This document shows, piece after piece, positions 26,378-39,286 of a stretch of DNA of 64,000 bases. The translations under genes were made by a program, and so were the position numbers. The number at the start of each line of letters is the position of its first letter. The stretch's first letter is position 1. The notes below the pieces were generated by a model. It saw nothing but the letters and a program-made list of their open reading frames with translations, made no database searches and had not been told where the DNA came from. Source of the stretch: Synaphobranchus kaupii (Eukaryota; Chordata; Actinopteri; Anguilliformes; Synaphobranchidae). The stretch lies in contig CM056383.1 of assembly GCA_029718625.1 (NCBI GenBank), forward strand, positions 69,493,893 to 69,557,892. The letters are read 5' to 3'.

Positions 26378-27149
26378 CCTGATGAGCCACCCAGCAGCCT
26401 CACTGCTTGAGCTAATGGGGTGTTTACCAGTGACAAGCAGAGGGAAATATCCATAGTGATATTTCTGGCAAATGAATATTTTATGAATATAAAATCCATG
26501 ATAATTTTTTTGCTGATTTTCTCTTGCCTAAAGATAAATACTTCATACAGTTAGCAACCTAAGCGCTCCAGGTTTGTCTATTAGGTTTTCTACTTTCTGT
26601 AGTTGTTAAGAAAAAAAAGTTGATACTCCTCGGTCTTCTCTGATAGGCTCGTTCTCCGAACACGGAAGCTGATTGCTTTGGTTTACGTTAACGGTTATGT
26701 GAAAAGGAAATGCAGGAAGATGCAAAACAACAATGCTTCTGGCTTTTTGGCTCATGAGTCACGCTTGTAGTTCCCCCCTCTGGCTCAACTTCTGGCTCAG
26801 GTTCTCCTGTAGGAAGTGCAGTGAGAGTGCCTCTGAACAGAGGGAGGAAGTAGTTGGGAGTCATTAAGGAAGTTGTCCTCATGTTGCGGGTGGGGGGGGG
26901 CTTCTAATTACAAAGATAAATGCGCGCCGTTGTTTTTTCATTAAGCTCGGGACTCTGGACGCTCCGTCGCAGGGAACGCTGAGCCGGGCCGCCGGGAAAA
27001 AAAAAAAAAAGCGTGCTGATATCGTGGGATTAGGTGGCTCCCCGCCAAAAAATATACAATTAAAAAACAAGCTGCACTCTCCAACCCGCACCCCAGTGTG
27101 TCACAGTAGGAATGTGGGACTGTGTGGAATGCAGGGTGGGAACGCCGCC

Positions 27150-27392
27150 AACCTCTGCTGGAGGTGCTTTTGAGCACATCGATGGGGGAGGGAGAGGAGG
27201 TGCTTTTAAGCACAGCAATGGGGGAGGGAGAGGAGGTGCTTTTGAGCACATCGATGGGATGACAGAGAGAGAGGAGGTGATTTTAAGTACAGCGATAGGG
27301 AGACCAAGAGAGAGGAGGTGCTTTTGAGCACAGTAATGGGCGACAGAGAGTGAGGAGGTGCTTTTGAGCACAGCAATGGGGAGACAGAGGGA
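27150..27392. repeat. About 40-bp minisatellite
   Basis: Six imperfect units containing GGAGGTGCTTTTGAGCACA followed by a GGGAGAGAG-type purine spacer, running into a (GA)n tract at 27380-27430. GTGCTTTTGAGCAC is itself an imperfect inverted repeat. Confidence 0.85.
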
Positions 27393-27834
27393 GAGAGAGA
27401 GGGAGAGAGATAGAGAGAGAGAGAGAGGCCCCATCTCTCTGCACTGCTGCTGAGAAGTGGGCCTTAGACTAGGGCCGTGCTCAGAGTATCCACACAGCAA
27501 TACAGCGTAACCTGTCTCCCCCGATGATCCACCTATCAGTACAGTTATCGCTGCATCCAAGCGTTTCTATGGTTATACTTTTAAAACATTCATTTGTATG
27601 GCACGTTTGAGGCACCTTTTTAAGTGCACATGTTTGAGCGCGATGACTAAAACAACACTCCTTTGTTTATTATGTGGAACCTCATTGAACTTCAAAGGAA
27701 CTTTACATTCGTGTTGTTCCTGGCTGGCATTGAATGGCTTCTCTTCAGTTATTTCTACTGTTCACAATGGACAGTTTCACTCTGTACTGTTTTCCTCAGT
27801 GATATCGGATTGGGTTTTAAAAATTCACATCCCG

Positions 27835-28175
27835 ATGTGTATCGGGATATGTGTTGTATTGTCACCCCTATATTGGGATATGTATTGGATCGTCACCCCT
27901 ATATTGGGATATGCAGGCGGCAGTGTAGTATAATGGTTAAGGAACTGGACTTGTAACCGAAAGGTTGCAGGTTCGATTCCCAGGTAGGACACTGCCGTTG
28001 TACCCTTGAGCAAGGTACTTAACCTGACTTGCTTCAGTATATATCCAGCTGTATGAATGGATAAATGTAATAAGAAGTTGTGTAAGTCGCTCTGGATAAG
28101 AGCGTCTGCTAAATGCCTGTAATGTAATGTAATGTATTGTATCGTCACCCCTATATTGGGATATGTATAGTGTGT
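27835..28175. repeat. 31-bp repeat (GTCACCCCTATATTGGGATAT) split by a SINE
   Basis: Two to three units containing CGTCACCCCTATATTGGGAT lie at 27835-27914 and one more lies at 28140-28170. The SINE at 27915-28136 is between them. The surroundings resemble a fish repeat with TATCGGGATATGTATTG words. Confidence 0.75.
27915..28136 (+). mobile_element. tRNA-derived SINE with UnaL2-like 3' tail
   Basis: The head has an A-box region (TAGTATAATGGTTAAGG, about 27927-27943) and a perfect B box, GGTTCGATTCC, at 27970-27980. The body contains TTGAGCAAGGTACTTAACCT. The 3' end reads CGCTCTGGATAAGAGCGTC then TGCTAAATGCCTGTAATG with TGTAA-type repeats. That hairpin and tail match, from memory, the 3' end recognised by eel UnaL2-group L2 reverse transcriptases, shared by UnaSINE1. 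This copy looks well preserved. Diverged copies lie at 12478 and 54572. Confidence 0.92.
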
Positions 28176-28771
28176 CCTTAGGTACCTGATAGTACACATC
28201 CCTACCGCAGACCCAGATAGTTGTGGCCTAATGCAGGAAATCTCAGTTCTGATCATAAGATCCTTCAGTACTATTTGGCTTGGATTCAGTCAGCATTGCC
28301 CTTATCTTTGGCCTGTGGTTTTAATGCACACATAAATATTTCCTTTCTTTACAAACACAGTTCAGCTTCCCCTTATATTTATACGTCCAAAATAAATTCC
28401 ACAGACTGTTTTTTGTGTCGACCAATAAGGTCATTGAGAATATCTCTTTGTGATTGCTGTTTTTTTACTGTGTATTTTATGTGCGCTATAACCTCCTGGC
28501 TAGGACTCCCTCGAAATGGAGATCTTTATCTCAATGGGACTGGCTTGGATATATAAAAGATAAATAAATCGGAAAGGTTTTTAACGTTTGTGTGTAATCG
28601 CGAGTTGAGAGAGAAATGTTGATTGGATCTAGGCCTGTGTTTGTGTGATAGACTTTAAGAGGGTGCTCTGATACCTGATTGACTGTATCTCCCTCTGCTG
28701 TGGGTGGCTGCACTGCCCCCTGCAGGCTGGTTGTGGTACTTCTCTCAAAGGCCACCCTGAGAACCTTCAGT

Positions 28772-28962
28772 CAGACCTGAGTTCAGATAGTATTTGTTTT
28801 GGATTCAGGTACTTTTCTGCATTTGACTCAGCTTGCTTGGTGTATTGGAACAAATGAAATAATCCCAAAAGTGTAAACCCCACCCATCTGTACCTCCTAG
28901 CAGGCTCAAATGCACAGAAAAGTATTTTAATCCAAAATAAATACTATTTGAACCCAGGTCTG
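28772..28962. mobile_element. hAT-type MITE (CAGACCTG ends)
   Basis: This 191 bp element begins CAGACCTGAGTTCAGATAGT and ends ACTATTTGAACCCAGGTCTG. Target duplications CCTTCAGT (28764-28771) and CCTTCAGC (28963-28970) match at 7 of 8. Terminal inverted repeats extend about 50 bp. Confidence 0.92.
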
Positions 28963-29213
28963 CCTTCAGCCATGTCTTTCTGCTGCCCAGTTGTGTCTGT
29001 GCTGTTATCGAATAGGTCACTGGTGCACAGTGCAGTCTGGAGCGTGTCTGTTTGCGCAGGTACACGCTGTGAGCAGGCATGCGTTAGACAGCTCCAGGTC
29101 TCTTATTTACAGTGCTGGGAGTGGCTTTTTTTCCCAGTGCCGTTTGAAGGTATATTCAAACCTCTGTGTAATGGATCAGTCGTAACATATGAGCGTTTCT
29201 GGCACCTTTAGTG

Positions 29214-29471
29214 CAGGGGGTTTCAACCTTTATTCATCCAGGAACCCCCCAATCAGACTGAAATGTATCCAGGGGATCCCCATCACGCATTTCTAAAAAA
29301 AAAAAAAAAGGTTTTATGAAGTTTGCGACTCAAGGGGGTTTTGACATTGCGATCATGGACTGAGGTGTGGGGTGTGACTTGGCGGGGAGGTGGGGGTGCG
29401 GGGTTGTGATTGTGATGGGGGGGTGGGTGGGTGGGTGGGGGGACCGCGGACCCCCAGGTGGAAAACCCAGG
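29214..29471. mobile_element. hAT-like element (CAGGGGGTTTCAACC ends)
   Basis: The left end is CAGGGGGTTTCAACC and the right end is GGTGGAAAACCCAGG. Flanks CTTTAGTG (29206-29213) and CTTCAGTG (29472-29479) match at 7 of 8. The interior includes a poly-A and a GGGTGGGTGGGTGGG tract that could form a G-quadruplex. Confidence 0.8.
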
Positions 29472-30777
29472 CTTCAGTGCTTTTCACAGTCTCTCGTGAT
29501 GTCTAAGCGCTGCCTTACACGCAGAGCACTATTCTGACATCCAGGTCCTAGAGATCCCTCCATCTCCATCTCATTGAAACCTGGATCAATGGGCCGCTCC
29601 TCTACCTATTTCCTGTTTAATCACTTAGGGTTCGACTAACAAAGAATTCCAATATCGCCCATTGGCTTTGGGTAATTGGATTTGGGCCTTTTCTTCTGGG
29701 GTTTTGTGCTTCTGAGCAATATCTCACCTGTTAGAACCCCCTTGTGCTACATCACGGCTGTTGAGTCGGTCGAGCGACACCAAAGCAAATGTATATTAAT
29801 GAAACCTGTGCTCCATGTTGAATAAGCAGCTGCTCCAGGAAATGAACTTCGGAGGGAATGCTGGGAGATGAAGTCCTTATTGTTTGATGATTCAGCGTGT
29901 GCTCAACGAGCTCTGTGCTTTTCCCATCAGACCTGGCAGAGTGGCGGTATTTCCGCTATTGAAGCACAGCGCTGCACGCGACTCCGTGCCTCGGGGATGT
30001 AGGCCATTTGGTTTCGTAGCCAGGCCGTGGACCCTAGCGCTCACTAGGAATTGCACTATGTTTCTTCAGTCGTGTCACTAAGTAAAAGGGGAAATTACTC
30101 TGTTGTGTTGTTTTCCTGAGTGATGATCTTACAGCAGGAAGTGATTTATTGACTGGACTAACTTGAGACAGAAATGACCTTTGACCTTCTCATGGTCATG
30201 ACTTGTATTGACTTGCTTTCTTTGTTATTGGTTAACCATGCGTTAGTGTTGAGCTTGCTTGGAACATTACCAGTGTTACTTATGCTAGCATTATCCTGCT
30301 GCTCTTGTTTAGCTAGTGCTACAACTTTGAAGATTACCCAACTGTCTGTGTAACCAGTTTTCATTGGATTATCTGTGTTAAGTTATATTAGTGTCAGCCC
30401 GCTGCCAGTTAGTGTTGGATAAACATATTACGATAACTATCAGGAGTATAAAAATATCTGGCCGTCGCCGGGACAGTGAAAAGAAAAACATTTATACACA
30501 AACCGAAGCGTATCATTTGTCTTGGCCTTTTTTAACTGACAACCACTCATTTTATGTAACAGATCAGTCAATCACACCCCCCCCCCCCCCCAAAAAAAGT
30601 GTTTTATTGCAGCGACAAAGCAATCGAGACGCACAGCTTATAAAAATGGATTCGCTAACCTAATAAATGACACCGGAACACATTGAACTGTCAGTTATGT
30701 TGGCTGCCTCTCTTCACCTGCATGGAATGATTACCTGAGGATGTGGTGAGAGGAGAGGAGAGGAGAGGGGAGGGGGA

Positions 30778-30788
30778 GGGGGGGGGGG
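30778..30788. repeat. Poly-G run in a GA-rich patch
   Basis: An 11-G run terminates a GAGGAGAGG tract starting near 30750. Confidence 0.8.
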
Positions 30789-33120
30789 TTGACAGATAGA
30801 CGTCGGCATAAGAATCCACCAGCTCCTTCGCAGGCAGCTTTACTTCCTGTCGGCGTGACTTTGCTCGTCTTTTTTTCCCCGTCGTCTCTTCCCTTCAGAA
30901 AGCTTTTCTGCCAGAGATCCACGGAAACGTCTACCGGCTGCGATTGTAACGGCCGTTCTAGAAATGAAGACCTCGCCGTAGCTTCGCGCGTCTGACGATA
31001 TTGAAAAAGCGCCCCGTGAAAAGCCGTCACCCTTCTGTGGCCGTTCTTCAGACCGGAAAAAAGGCGCGCGGGCGGCAATCATTCAAATGAGTATTGTAGA
31101 ATAGGTGCTCTCCAGAGTTCCGCTGCCTGGTGATCGCACAGGCTATTCAGCTGCCGTTTAAATCTTTCGCATTGATATGCGGCAGAGGTTTGAGTATTGT
31201 TTGTTAACATCTAGTTTGTCGTTCGAGTTGGCTGTAGTCTGAAGATACGGTACATGTGTAAATTAATAGGACAAAACGTGCAACATGGATAATACAGTAG
31301 TTTACTATTGAAACGGTAGCAGTGGGCTTAACCTTCTGTCTTCTGTAACTCTGGCATGTTGTCAATAAAGATTTGCTGCTGATGTCGTCTGAGGTATTGA
31401 GTAAAGTTCCATACGGTCGGATTTCTGGCACCAATCAGTAGAAATGATGGCAGATTTGACAGATCCATGGTTATAATTAACAATTTTTTTCACCCCTAAA
31501 TCAGATGTGACATCTGCGATATTTCTGCCAATTAGCTGCACATATTCAAGTCTATTCTGTTACAAATCATTTGGTTTCTATTGCCTCATTTGGTTTATAC
31601 AAACTGACATCCTGACCCTTTCAAATGAAAACCATGGAGTTTTGAAATAGAATTGCATAGAAATCATTTGATGACATCCATTGATGCTGTGGGAAAAAAA
31701 AGATATTGTGAAAAGCAAACATAATTATTTGTTGTTCAAGTGAAGTACAGTTATTCACTGACAGGATGTTTTTGACAGCTCAAATTAAATAAAAATCATT
31801 ATGACTCAAAATGTTTTATTTGCTTAATTTGAATAACGCTTTAATGAGCAGTTGCTCATTTCAGATGTTCATTGAAATTGTGCCCTGAAATATGTTGGAG
31901 TAACGATTAAAAAAAAAAAAAAAAGTTCAGTATAGACTGGTGAAATTTAATTGTTTGTAATGTTTTCACAAAGATATACCATTATCAAAAGTTGAACTGT
32001 CTTGTAAAAGCATTACTATTGTTATTATTTGTAGGAGTAGTTAGCAGTATTATGGAACTATTCTGATTCACTGCTAATTATACGGGTCTACAACAAGATG
32101 GAGTTGTACTGGATTGGCCATGTGGTTGATGCCTGAGTTAAGCATTAACTGCAGCTATATAGATAGTGTTGTCATTCAATTCCATTGAGCTGGTAAAAGG
32201 CCTGAGCTGAATTGACTTTAATGGGAGGGTTTAGGTAGCAGAGCACAGCCTATAAACATGCTAATCGCTTTGGGGCTCCGTATTGTGAGCTGCTGGGTTT
32301 CATCTGTTGCGACAAGTACTGTACACACAGGACAAATGGGGCTATCGGTCCAATATGTCAACGTAACTTTTTCATTCACGGCACCTTATTTAAAGATCTT
32401 GGAAATTAGCGATAGGTTGCGCCGTGCGTGGGCAGAACTGGCCGAGTCGCGAGAAAGCGCCGGCTGGACGCGGAGACCACTGTGCCAAAGAGCTCGCCTT
32501 CCTCCGTCTGTCTGGCGCATAGCGCCTCTCTGATTAGCATCGGGCCCCCGCGATCGGGCGGACCGAAGACGTGCCGTCTGAAAAATGGTTCTTCCCGCGC
32601 TGCCCGCCCGTCTCATTCATTCCCGTGATTAAGCCCCCCTTGCTTGCGCACGAACCCGGGGCTGGGCGGCGCCCTGCAAAATATTAATTTCAGTTATTTT
32701 CTCACTATTAGCAAAATAGAAAACTGGTATCGCGCGGGCACGGCGTCTTCTCTTTGTAACGAAGGGGGGGGGGGGGGGGGAAACGACTTTTATTACATTC
32801 AGTTCAAAGGAAACTGATTTTTTTTTTATATGAGCGCAATAGCGGCTCACAGCTGGAGAGATGAGAGGCTCAGTGTTCTGATGAAATATATGGCGGTGTC
32901 CATTATCACGTTATTATCATCATCACTATCACCACCACCACCACCATCATCATCATCATTATTACTATTACATTTGTGAGGATTGCAATGACATTAGGTT
33001 GGGTAATGGGCCCTTGACATCTTTAACAAAGGCGGAAATGCGCCAGGAGTCCTGCTGCTAGTTTTCATTTTCAGACTGACTCTGTGGAGCTCCATCTCAT
33101 TACTGGCCTCTGTTGTTCCT

Positions 33121-33852
<732 letters not shown>

Positions 33853-35567
33853 GGTACTTTTTTCTTGCTCTGTACAGTCAGGTTTGTCAACTCCTTTAAC
33901 TAGAAGGTTAATGCTTCACAAGCTGGGCTTTTACATTGTATAGTAAGGTACACATTGCTATATGGCATTAGTGGACAATGCATAATGTGTGATGTGTGCT
34001 TTCTGGGCTGGATAACTCAGATATTCAGATAACCTGTCAGTGCTGTTTAAGGTACCTCTACGCAGTAGTGCAGCTGAGCTTCAGCTTGTAGATTCGGCCT
34101 CGCGTTTTGTTTGGCAGTTAATTTAAACCTAATGCGCTAGATTGGTTAACTTAATATGCTGATTAGAACTTGATTCATGTGCTTAAGAGCCAAGAATTGG
34201 GAGTAAATGGCTTTTCCAAGTATAACCAACAGGCTCTATGGCCCCGTCGCTGCGTCAGAGAAAAGGGTTCAATCGCAACGCCCCCCCCGGCGCTGTGGTT
34301 TTATTTTCCGCAGTAATTAGGAAAGGGAGCAGCGTGCGCTAATATTTGCACTATAAATGAAAACCTTCTCCAGCCGCTGTTGTGGGCCTCGCTGTACGCA
34401 GGAACAGCTGTTTGCGTGCAAAGTAAATACCCCAGAAGTGCCCATCGCGGAATAGCCCAAGACACGCTCCCCACTACCGACCCAGGGAGCCATGTGTGCG
34501 AGAGCTCTTCTTTTAATAAAAACACCGCAATCCCAGGCTGACATTTTCATAAAATGCTAAAACGGTTGGAATTTACTGTCGGCACCTGTGCCGAGAGAGG
34601 ACGGGGATGAACGCAAGCAGCTGTGGTCTGTGGAGACACTGTCGTCTCGTCCTCAGCCAGCTGTGCGAGTGGAGGTAAGAGGCGCGGCGGAGAGCGACGC
34701 ATGTTTATTCGAGATGGGCCTGCCTTGAACTTCAAAAAAAAGAAAATAAATGGATAGAATCATTTTGGGTCCACAGTGTGACGACGAAGGTTTTCTAAAG
34801 TTGTGTACGCATACGTGGTGTTGATTGTTTGGGTGCGTTCATCTGGTCCCGTGCAAGAAGGAATTCCACATCCCTTTTCCCCTTTCCTGCCCCATCGTTT
34901 GTGCCTTTAACCTGTGATACAGTCTCTTTCAGCACAGCCAATCAGAACCAGGGGGCGGTCTTCATAAGTTCCAAGGTCTCACCAAAGAGGGTAGGCGGAG
35001 CAAGAGGTCCAACTTCGGTGCTGGAACGTCCGCACTTGGAACTTATTAGACAGACAACCGGCGCTCATTGAATGACTGGCGGTCAATGGAGTTTTTACAA
35101 AACAGTTAGCTAAACGGGTCATTATCAGACAGACGAAATCAAAAGTCTCCCTTTTCTTTTTAGATTGTATATGCCTAGGTTGTCGGGACCCAGTACTACT
35201 ACTTACAACCCGTTAGGATTTTGACTATCCAACAAAAAACAACTTTAAATCCGGCTAGCGCCGGTCAGATGCACGCCACGCTAAGCATACGTTATGTAAC
35301 TTTAGTTGCTAAGCTAACTGAAAACACTACTGCGCATGCCTGATCCCTTCCCCTTGTGCGGACAAAAAAGTCCAATGGGGAAAAGCGCCAGTTGCGTATC
35401 TCGTCATAAATCTAACATCTTTGGTCTCACTGTCCAAACGCACTCCACTTTTTCTCTGTAGTGGTGTTTCTGTGCTCTCCGTGCTAAAGCTCTTTAAGAT
35501 GTAGCTCCGCGGTTTGGATTGGATCCACGGAGATGGATAGACGGACATATATTTTTAACCCAGGGTT

Positions 35568-35785
35568 CCACAGCCCTGGTCCAGGAGAGCCACAGCGTCT
35601 GCTGTTTTGTTGTTGTTGTTACTCTGCACCTAATGGACTAAACTACTACTAACTACAACCAAACTAGTTGAGTATACAGTTATTTCACCTCAGCTGTATT
35701 CTTGGGTCAGAATTAGCTGCTGACTTTAAGGTGAAAACAGAAATCTCCACACACTGTGCCTCTCCAGCACCTGATTTGCCCGGTT
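35568..35785. mobile_element. MITE-like repeat (CAGGGTTCCACAGCCCTGG)
   Basis: The left end reads CCTGGTCCAGGAGAGCCACAG and the right end, reverse-complemented, reads AGGTGCTGGAGAGGCACAG, followed on both sides by a CTGTTTT word. This matches a common fish element with CTGGTCCTGGAGAGCC ends. No clear target duplication is visible. Confidence 0.7.
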
Positions 35786-36179
35786 CAACATGGGGGATGA
35801 TTAGATGACCAGTTTGGGCATTTGGCCAGGAGTCCAGGAATCCCCTGCTTTAAGAGATAAGTGCCTTTAGGTCTTTCATAGACACAGCGAGTTAAGACCT
35901 CGCCTTCATTTCTCATCCAAAATGTCAGTCTCCCCCAAAAACACGATCCCCCGAAATCTTGGCATTGACTTTCTACGCGGTTGAGAGAATGACTGCCCCC
36001 TATTGACTTCTCAGCATTTCCTTGCTTTAATGCATACATTTAAGTTAAAATGGATTTTCTTTGCATGGTTTGAAGCATATGGATTTAATCATGAGTTGAA
36101 GTTTATGGAGTGTGTAGATTTTGTATTATAATGTCCCACATGAAGCCAAAGCAGTCCTTTTATTTTTCCCCTGCAAGAC

Positions 36180-36262
36180 TCCCTCTCTCTCTCCCTCTCT
36201 CTCCCTCTCTCTCCCTCTCTCTCCCTCTCTCTCTCCCTCTCTCTCTCTCTCCCTCCCTCCCT
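36180..36262. repeat. (CT)n pyrimidine tract
   Basis: CCCTCTCTCT repeats on the + strand. Confidence 0.95.
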
Positions 36263-36958
36263 ACCACTATATCACCGCTTTGTTCAGCTAAAACGAATCG
36301 ACTCCCAACAAAAGACAAGTTTACGCAGACGTGCCAAGGACGCCGATGTTATTAAAAGGTCAGATTTAGGTTGCGCGCTGAAGTGATTTCGGCGAGGGGC
36401 CGTTATGAGCGGCCGTGTTTGGCGGGAAGCGATCGGCGAGATTGGGACTGGGTGAATGTCACGGCGGTATCACGGCGGTATCACGGTGGCGTCTCGGGCA
36501 GCGTTGACACCGGTGCGGGTGTCATGTTGACTCGTTCCGGGGGGGGGGGGGGGGGGGGAATGCGAGGAAGGCGTGTGACGGGTTTGTCCTTTCGCGGGAA
36601 GGGAAGCTATCTGCAGAATGTCATCGGGTCAGAAACGTGGCCGTTTTCACACACTCTGATTCGATACCCTCCTATCCGCTGTCATGAGAGAAAAAACACA
36701 CAGCCGGCTCTGTCGTAGTATCTGTAGCTGATGATATTCAAATATCTTTCACATGGCAGACCTCTTTAATATGAAGAGCTTTGCGTAAATGAAGGGAACG
36801 TGTCACGTTGTTTTCACAACCATGTCAGTTTAAGGTGAGTTATTTAATAGAATAATCATCCTGGTGTGTGATATTCATGGAAATATAACGTCATAAATAT
36901 CTGTTGGAACATTCTAAAATGCCTGAAGTGATGTCTTTAGAAGATTTCGGGGAGGCTA

Positions 36959-37202
36959 CACTGCACAAAATGTCTGTCTTAACAAGGGTTTTAGTCTTGT
37001 AATGAGTCCTAAAATTTATTTATTTTTTCTCCAAAAAATATTAGCTTGTTTTAAGTTACTTTTTGCTTGACAAGTAAAATTGTCTCACCCCATTGGCAAT
37101 CTTTTTGTCTTATTTTGCACAATAAAAGTAACAAAAACAATATAAATAATTAAGTCGAAATATAAGATTAAAATGTTTGTTAAGATTGGGTTTTTGCAGT
37201 GT
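36959..37202. mobile_element. MITE-like repeat (CACTGCA ends)
   Basis: The left end is CACTGCACAAAATGTCTGTC and the right end is ATTGGGTTTTTGCAGTG. The interior has TTAGCTTGTTTTAAGTTACT and TTTGTCTTATTTTGCA words typical of a common fish element. The target duplication is unclear. Confidence 0.7.
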
Positions 37203-38316
37203 CACAAATATTTCACCCTCATGGCTGAGCTAACCCTGAGGTATTTATGGAGTGTGAAGCAATGTTGTCCATTGCAGTAACCGCAGCTCTCGGTTAAATG
37301 ACATTTGCTGTGTTCCAGCCGAATGGCTCTTAAACATTCTCACTGGTATGTTTACTCCGTTTTTTTCCGCGTGGTTCTAACAGACTGATGTAATTGCAAT
37401 GCAGGCTTTTCATGTGAACTGGTCTTGCCGTGTGTACAAAAGGCATATTGCGAAACTGGTTTTTCTGACAATGTGGCACCGAGAACCACATTTTTTTACT
37501 TTTTTTTTTTTCCCGTTTGCACTGAGATTAAAAGTCATACTAGGCTGTTTGAGGTGCTTTCTGGGAGAACGGGGGGAAAAAAATTTTTTTTTTTAAAAAG
37601 GACGGTTCCAGTGCATTCTGGCGTCTTGCAGCCATGGCGGGTAATAAAGGGGGGGGGGCCGAAGAATTCCGTGGGGAACGCCGAAAAAAAACATCACCTG
37701 GCCCTCCATGACAGTCTCTGCTGTAGCCATGAGAGAACCAGGGGAGCGTCCGGCTGCCAACCCCTCTCCAGGCTCACCTCCTTTACGGCCGCAGTATTTA
37801 TAACGTAGGATCACTGTACTGAAGGGAACAGGCCATTCAAGCCCCGTCTTGGACGGATCTAAAATAATAATAGATGTTATCCCTCGGAGCTGTGCAGTGG
37901 TGCTATATTGTCATTGATCCTGAGCTCAAACAGCTGCAGGGCCCCATCTCTGGCCAGACGCCCCCCCTTCCTACACCCCCCCCCCCCCCCCCCCCCCCCC
38001 CCCCACTCCCGGAGGGGCTGTGCTCTATACAGGGGGAATGCCGTGGAGATGGAGCCCTGCCAGAGGACTCCAGTTAATGAGCTTGTTTTCATCCTGTGAT
38101 TCTGGGCCAAGATTCAGAGCAGCCCGCTACAAACGGACACATACCACATCCACAAACAATTGGCTTCTAAAAGCCAGCGGGGAAGGGGGGGGGGGGGGGG
38201 GGTTTTGCACAGAACTAATCGGTCTATTCTTCCTGAGAATTTAGAGTAACCTATAACAGTCGTTGTCATTTAGCTTCCCAGAGATAGAGGCGTTTCTCCA
38301 TTTTTTTTCTTCATTG

Positions 38317-38318
<2 letters not shown>

Positions 38319-38372
<54 letters not shown>
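38319..38372. repeat. (GT)n microsatellite upstream of exon 2
   Basis: About 26 GT units ending in GCGCGC, about 100 bp 5' of the exon 2 acceptor. Intronic GT tracts near splice sites can modulate splicing in other genes; here that is only a possibility. Confidence 0.95.
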
Positions 38373-38373
<1 letters not shown>

Positions 38374-38439
38374 GAACCCAGGTCGGGTCTTTGGGTTTAT
38401 TGTGAAACGTTCGGGTTGCACGGTGCACCAGAACAGGGG

Positions 38440-38484
38440 CGCGGGTGTGTAACTCCTCTCTCTGTATCGTGCAGGAGGGAGACT
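38440..38484 (+). other. Exon 2 splice acceptor region with a second in-frame AG
   Basis: A short pyrimidine-rich stretch (CTCCTCTCTCTGT) precedes the main acceptor AG at 38473-38474. A second AG lies at 38480-38481. Splicing there would start the exon at 38482, which is in phase with the downstream DGGILDP segment, unlike the main site. It would skip the EGDFLVRTHHVE frame and read TSWFGPTTWK instead, losing the conserved HH-V-E motif. A (GT)n tract at 38319-38372 lies about 100 bp upstream. Confidence 0.5.
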
Positions 38485-38577
38485 TCCTGGTTCGGACCCA
38501 CCACGTGGAAGTACTGCGACGGGGGCATCCTGGATCCGGACGACGTGCTGACGGACCTGGTCGAGGACAAGGATAAG
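38475..38577 (+). CDS. pard3b: Par-3 family coding exon 2, with apparent +1 frameshift
   Basis: This exon completes most of the N-terminal CR1 domain begun in exon 1. It follows a pyrimidine-containing acceptor ending GTGCAG and stops at AAG before a GTAGGC donor. In phase 0 from the acceptor the first 12 codons read EGDFLVRTHHVE, matching the family pattern of aromatic-x-V-K/R-x-HH-L-E. The conserved remainder, YCDGGILDPDDVLTDLVEDKDK, lies one base further on, starting at 38512. Adding the two parts gives 34 residues, the expected size of this exon (102 bp), but the exon is 103 bp. One extra base therefore sits within 38508-38511. It may be an assembly or sequencing error, an allele, or a true lesion. 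GILDPDDVL and VEDKDK resemble PARD3B more than PARD3 (GILDLDDIL, DDKDR). Reading on in phase 0 from exon 1 without correction would lose the conserved domain. Confidence 0.85.
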
Positions 38578-39286
38578 GTAGGCTTCAGCCTGCCGGACCC
38601 TCTTAAGGGGCCCCGCCGGATCCACTTCAGGGGCCCCACCGTCCTCCGGGCTTGGCCCTAATCCTGCCCGGGCTTCCCTCCAGAGTCCAGAGGGGGCGTG
38701 GCGCAGGTCCAGCTCGACAGAGAGTCTAGTGGTTCGCGTCGAGTGGGCGCCTGTGATCAAACGTGAGGATTTCATGTGAGATTTTAACTGACATAATCAA
38801 AGTAATCAGATAGGAGGCGTGTATGCGTTTCTGCCTACAAAGTGGGGGCAGGATTAGCGCACTGTAAGGGCATCCAGATTTTGATTCGCCTCACACGTTA
38901 GGTCTCCTATCAGATCCAGCGCTTTTGATTTTCTCCTGACTAATTAATAGCACTAAAGGCAGAGATCTTTATTGCAAGGTGGGGGAATGATTTGCTATAA
39001 TATCGCTTCACAAACAGGACCCGGAGGAAAAGGGTTCACCCGCGTGTGACTCCGAGCCCGTTTCACTCAGCAGGGCTGCATAGCGAGGCCTGAGCTCATT
39101 GTTAGTGCTGACGGATTACACTGGCGTAAACAGCGCCTGCTTTGTACTTCAGGGAGGGGAAGTTGTTTTGAGCCGGTGAGTTTGGGCGTGTCATTGAATG
39201 CACGAGGGGCCGGAGAACCAACGGGCTGGTATATGTACGAAGGCCCTGGTGCCGTACGTTACACACCGTGTGCCATCCGTCACGGC

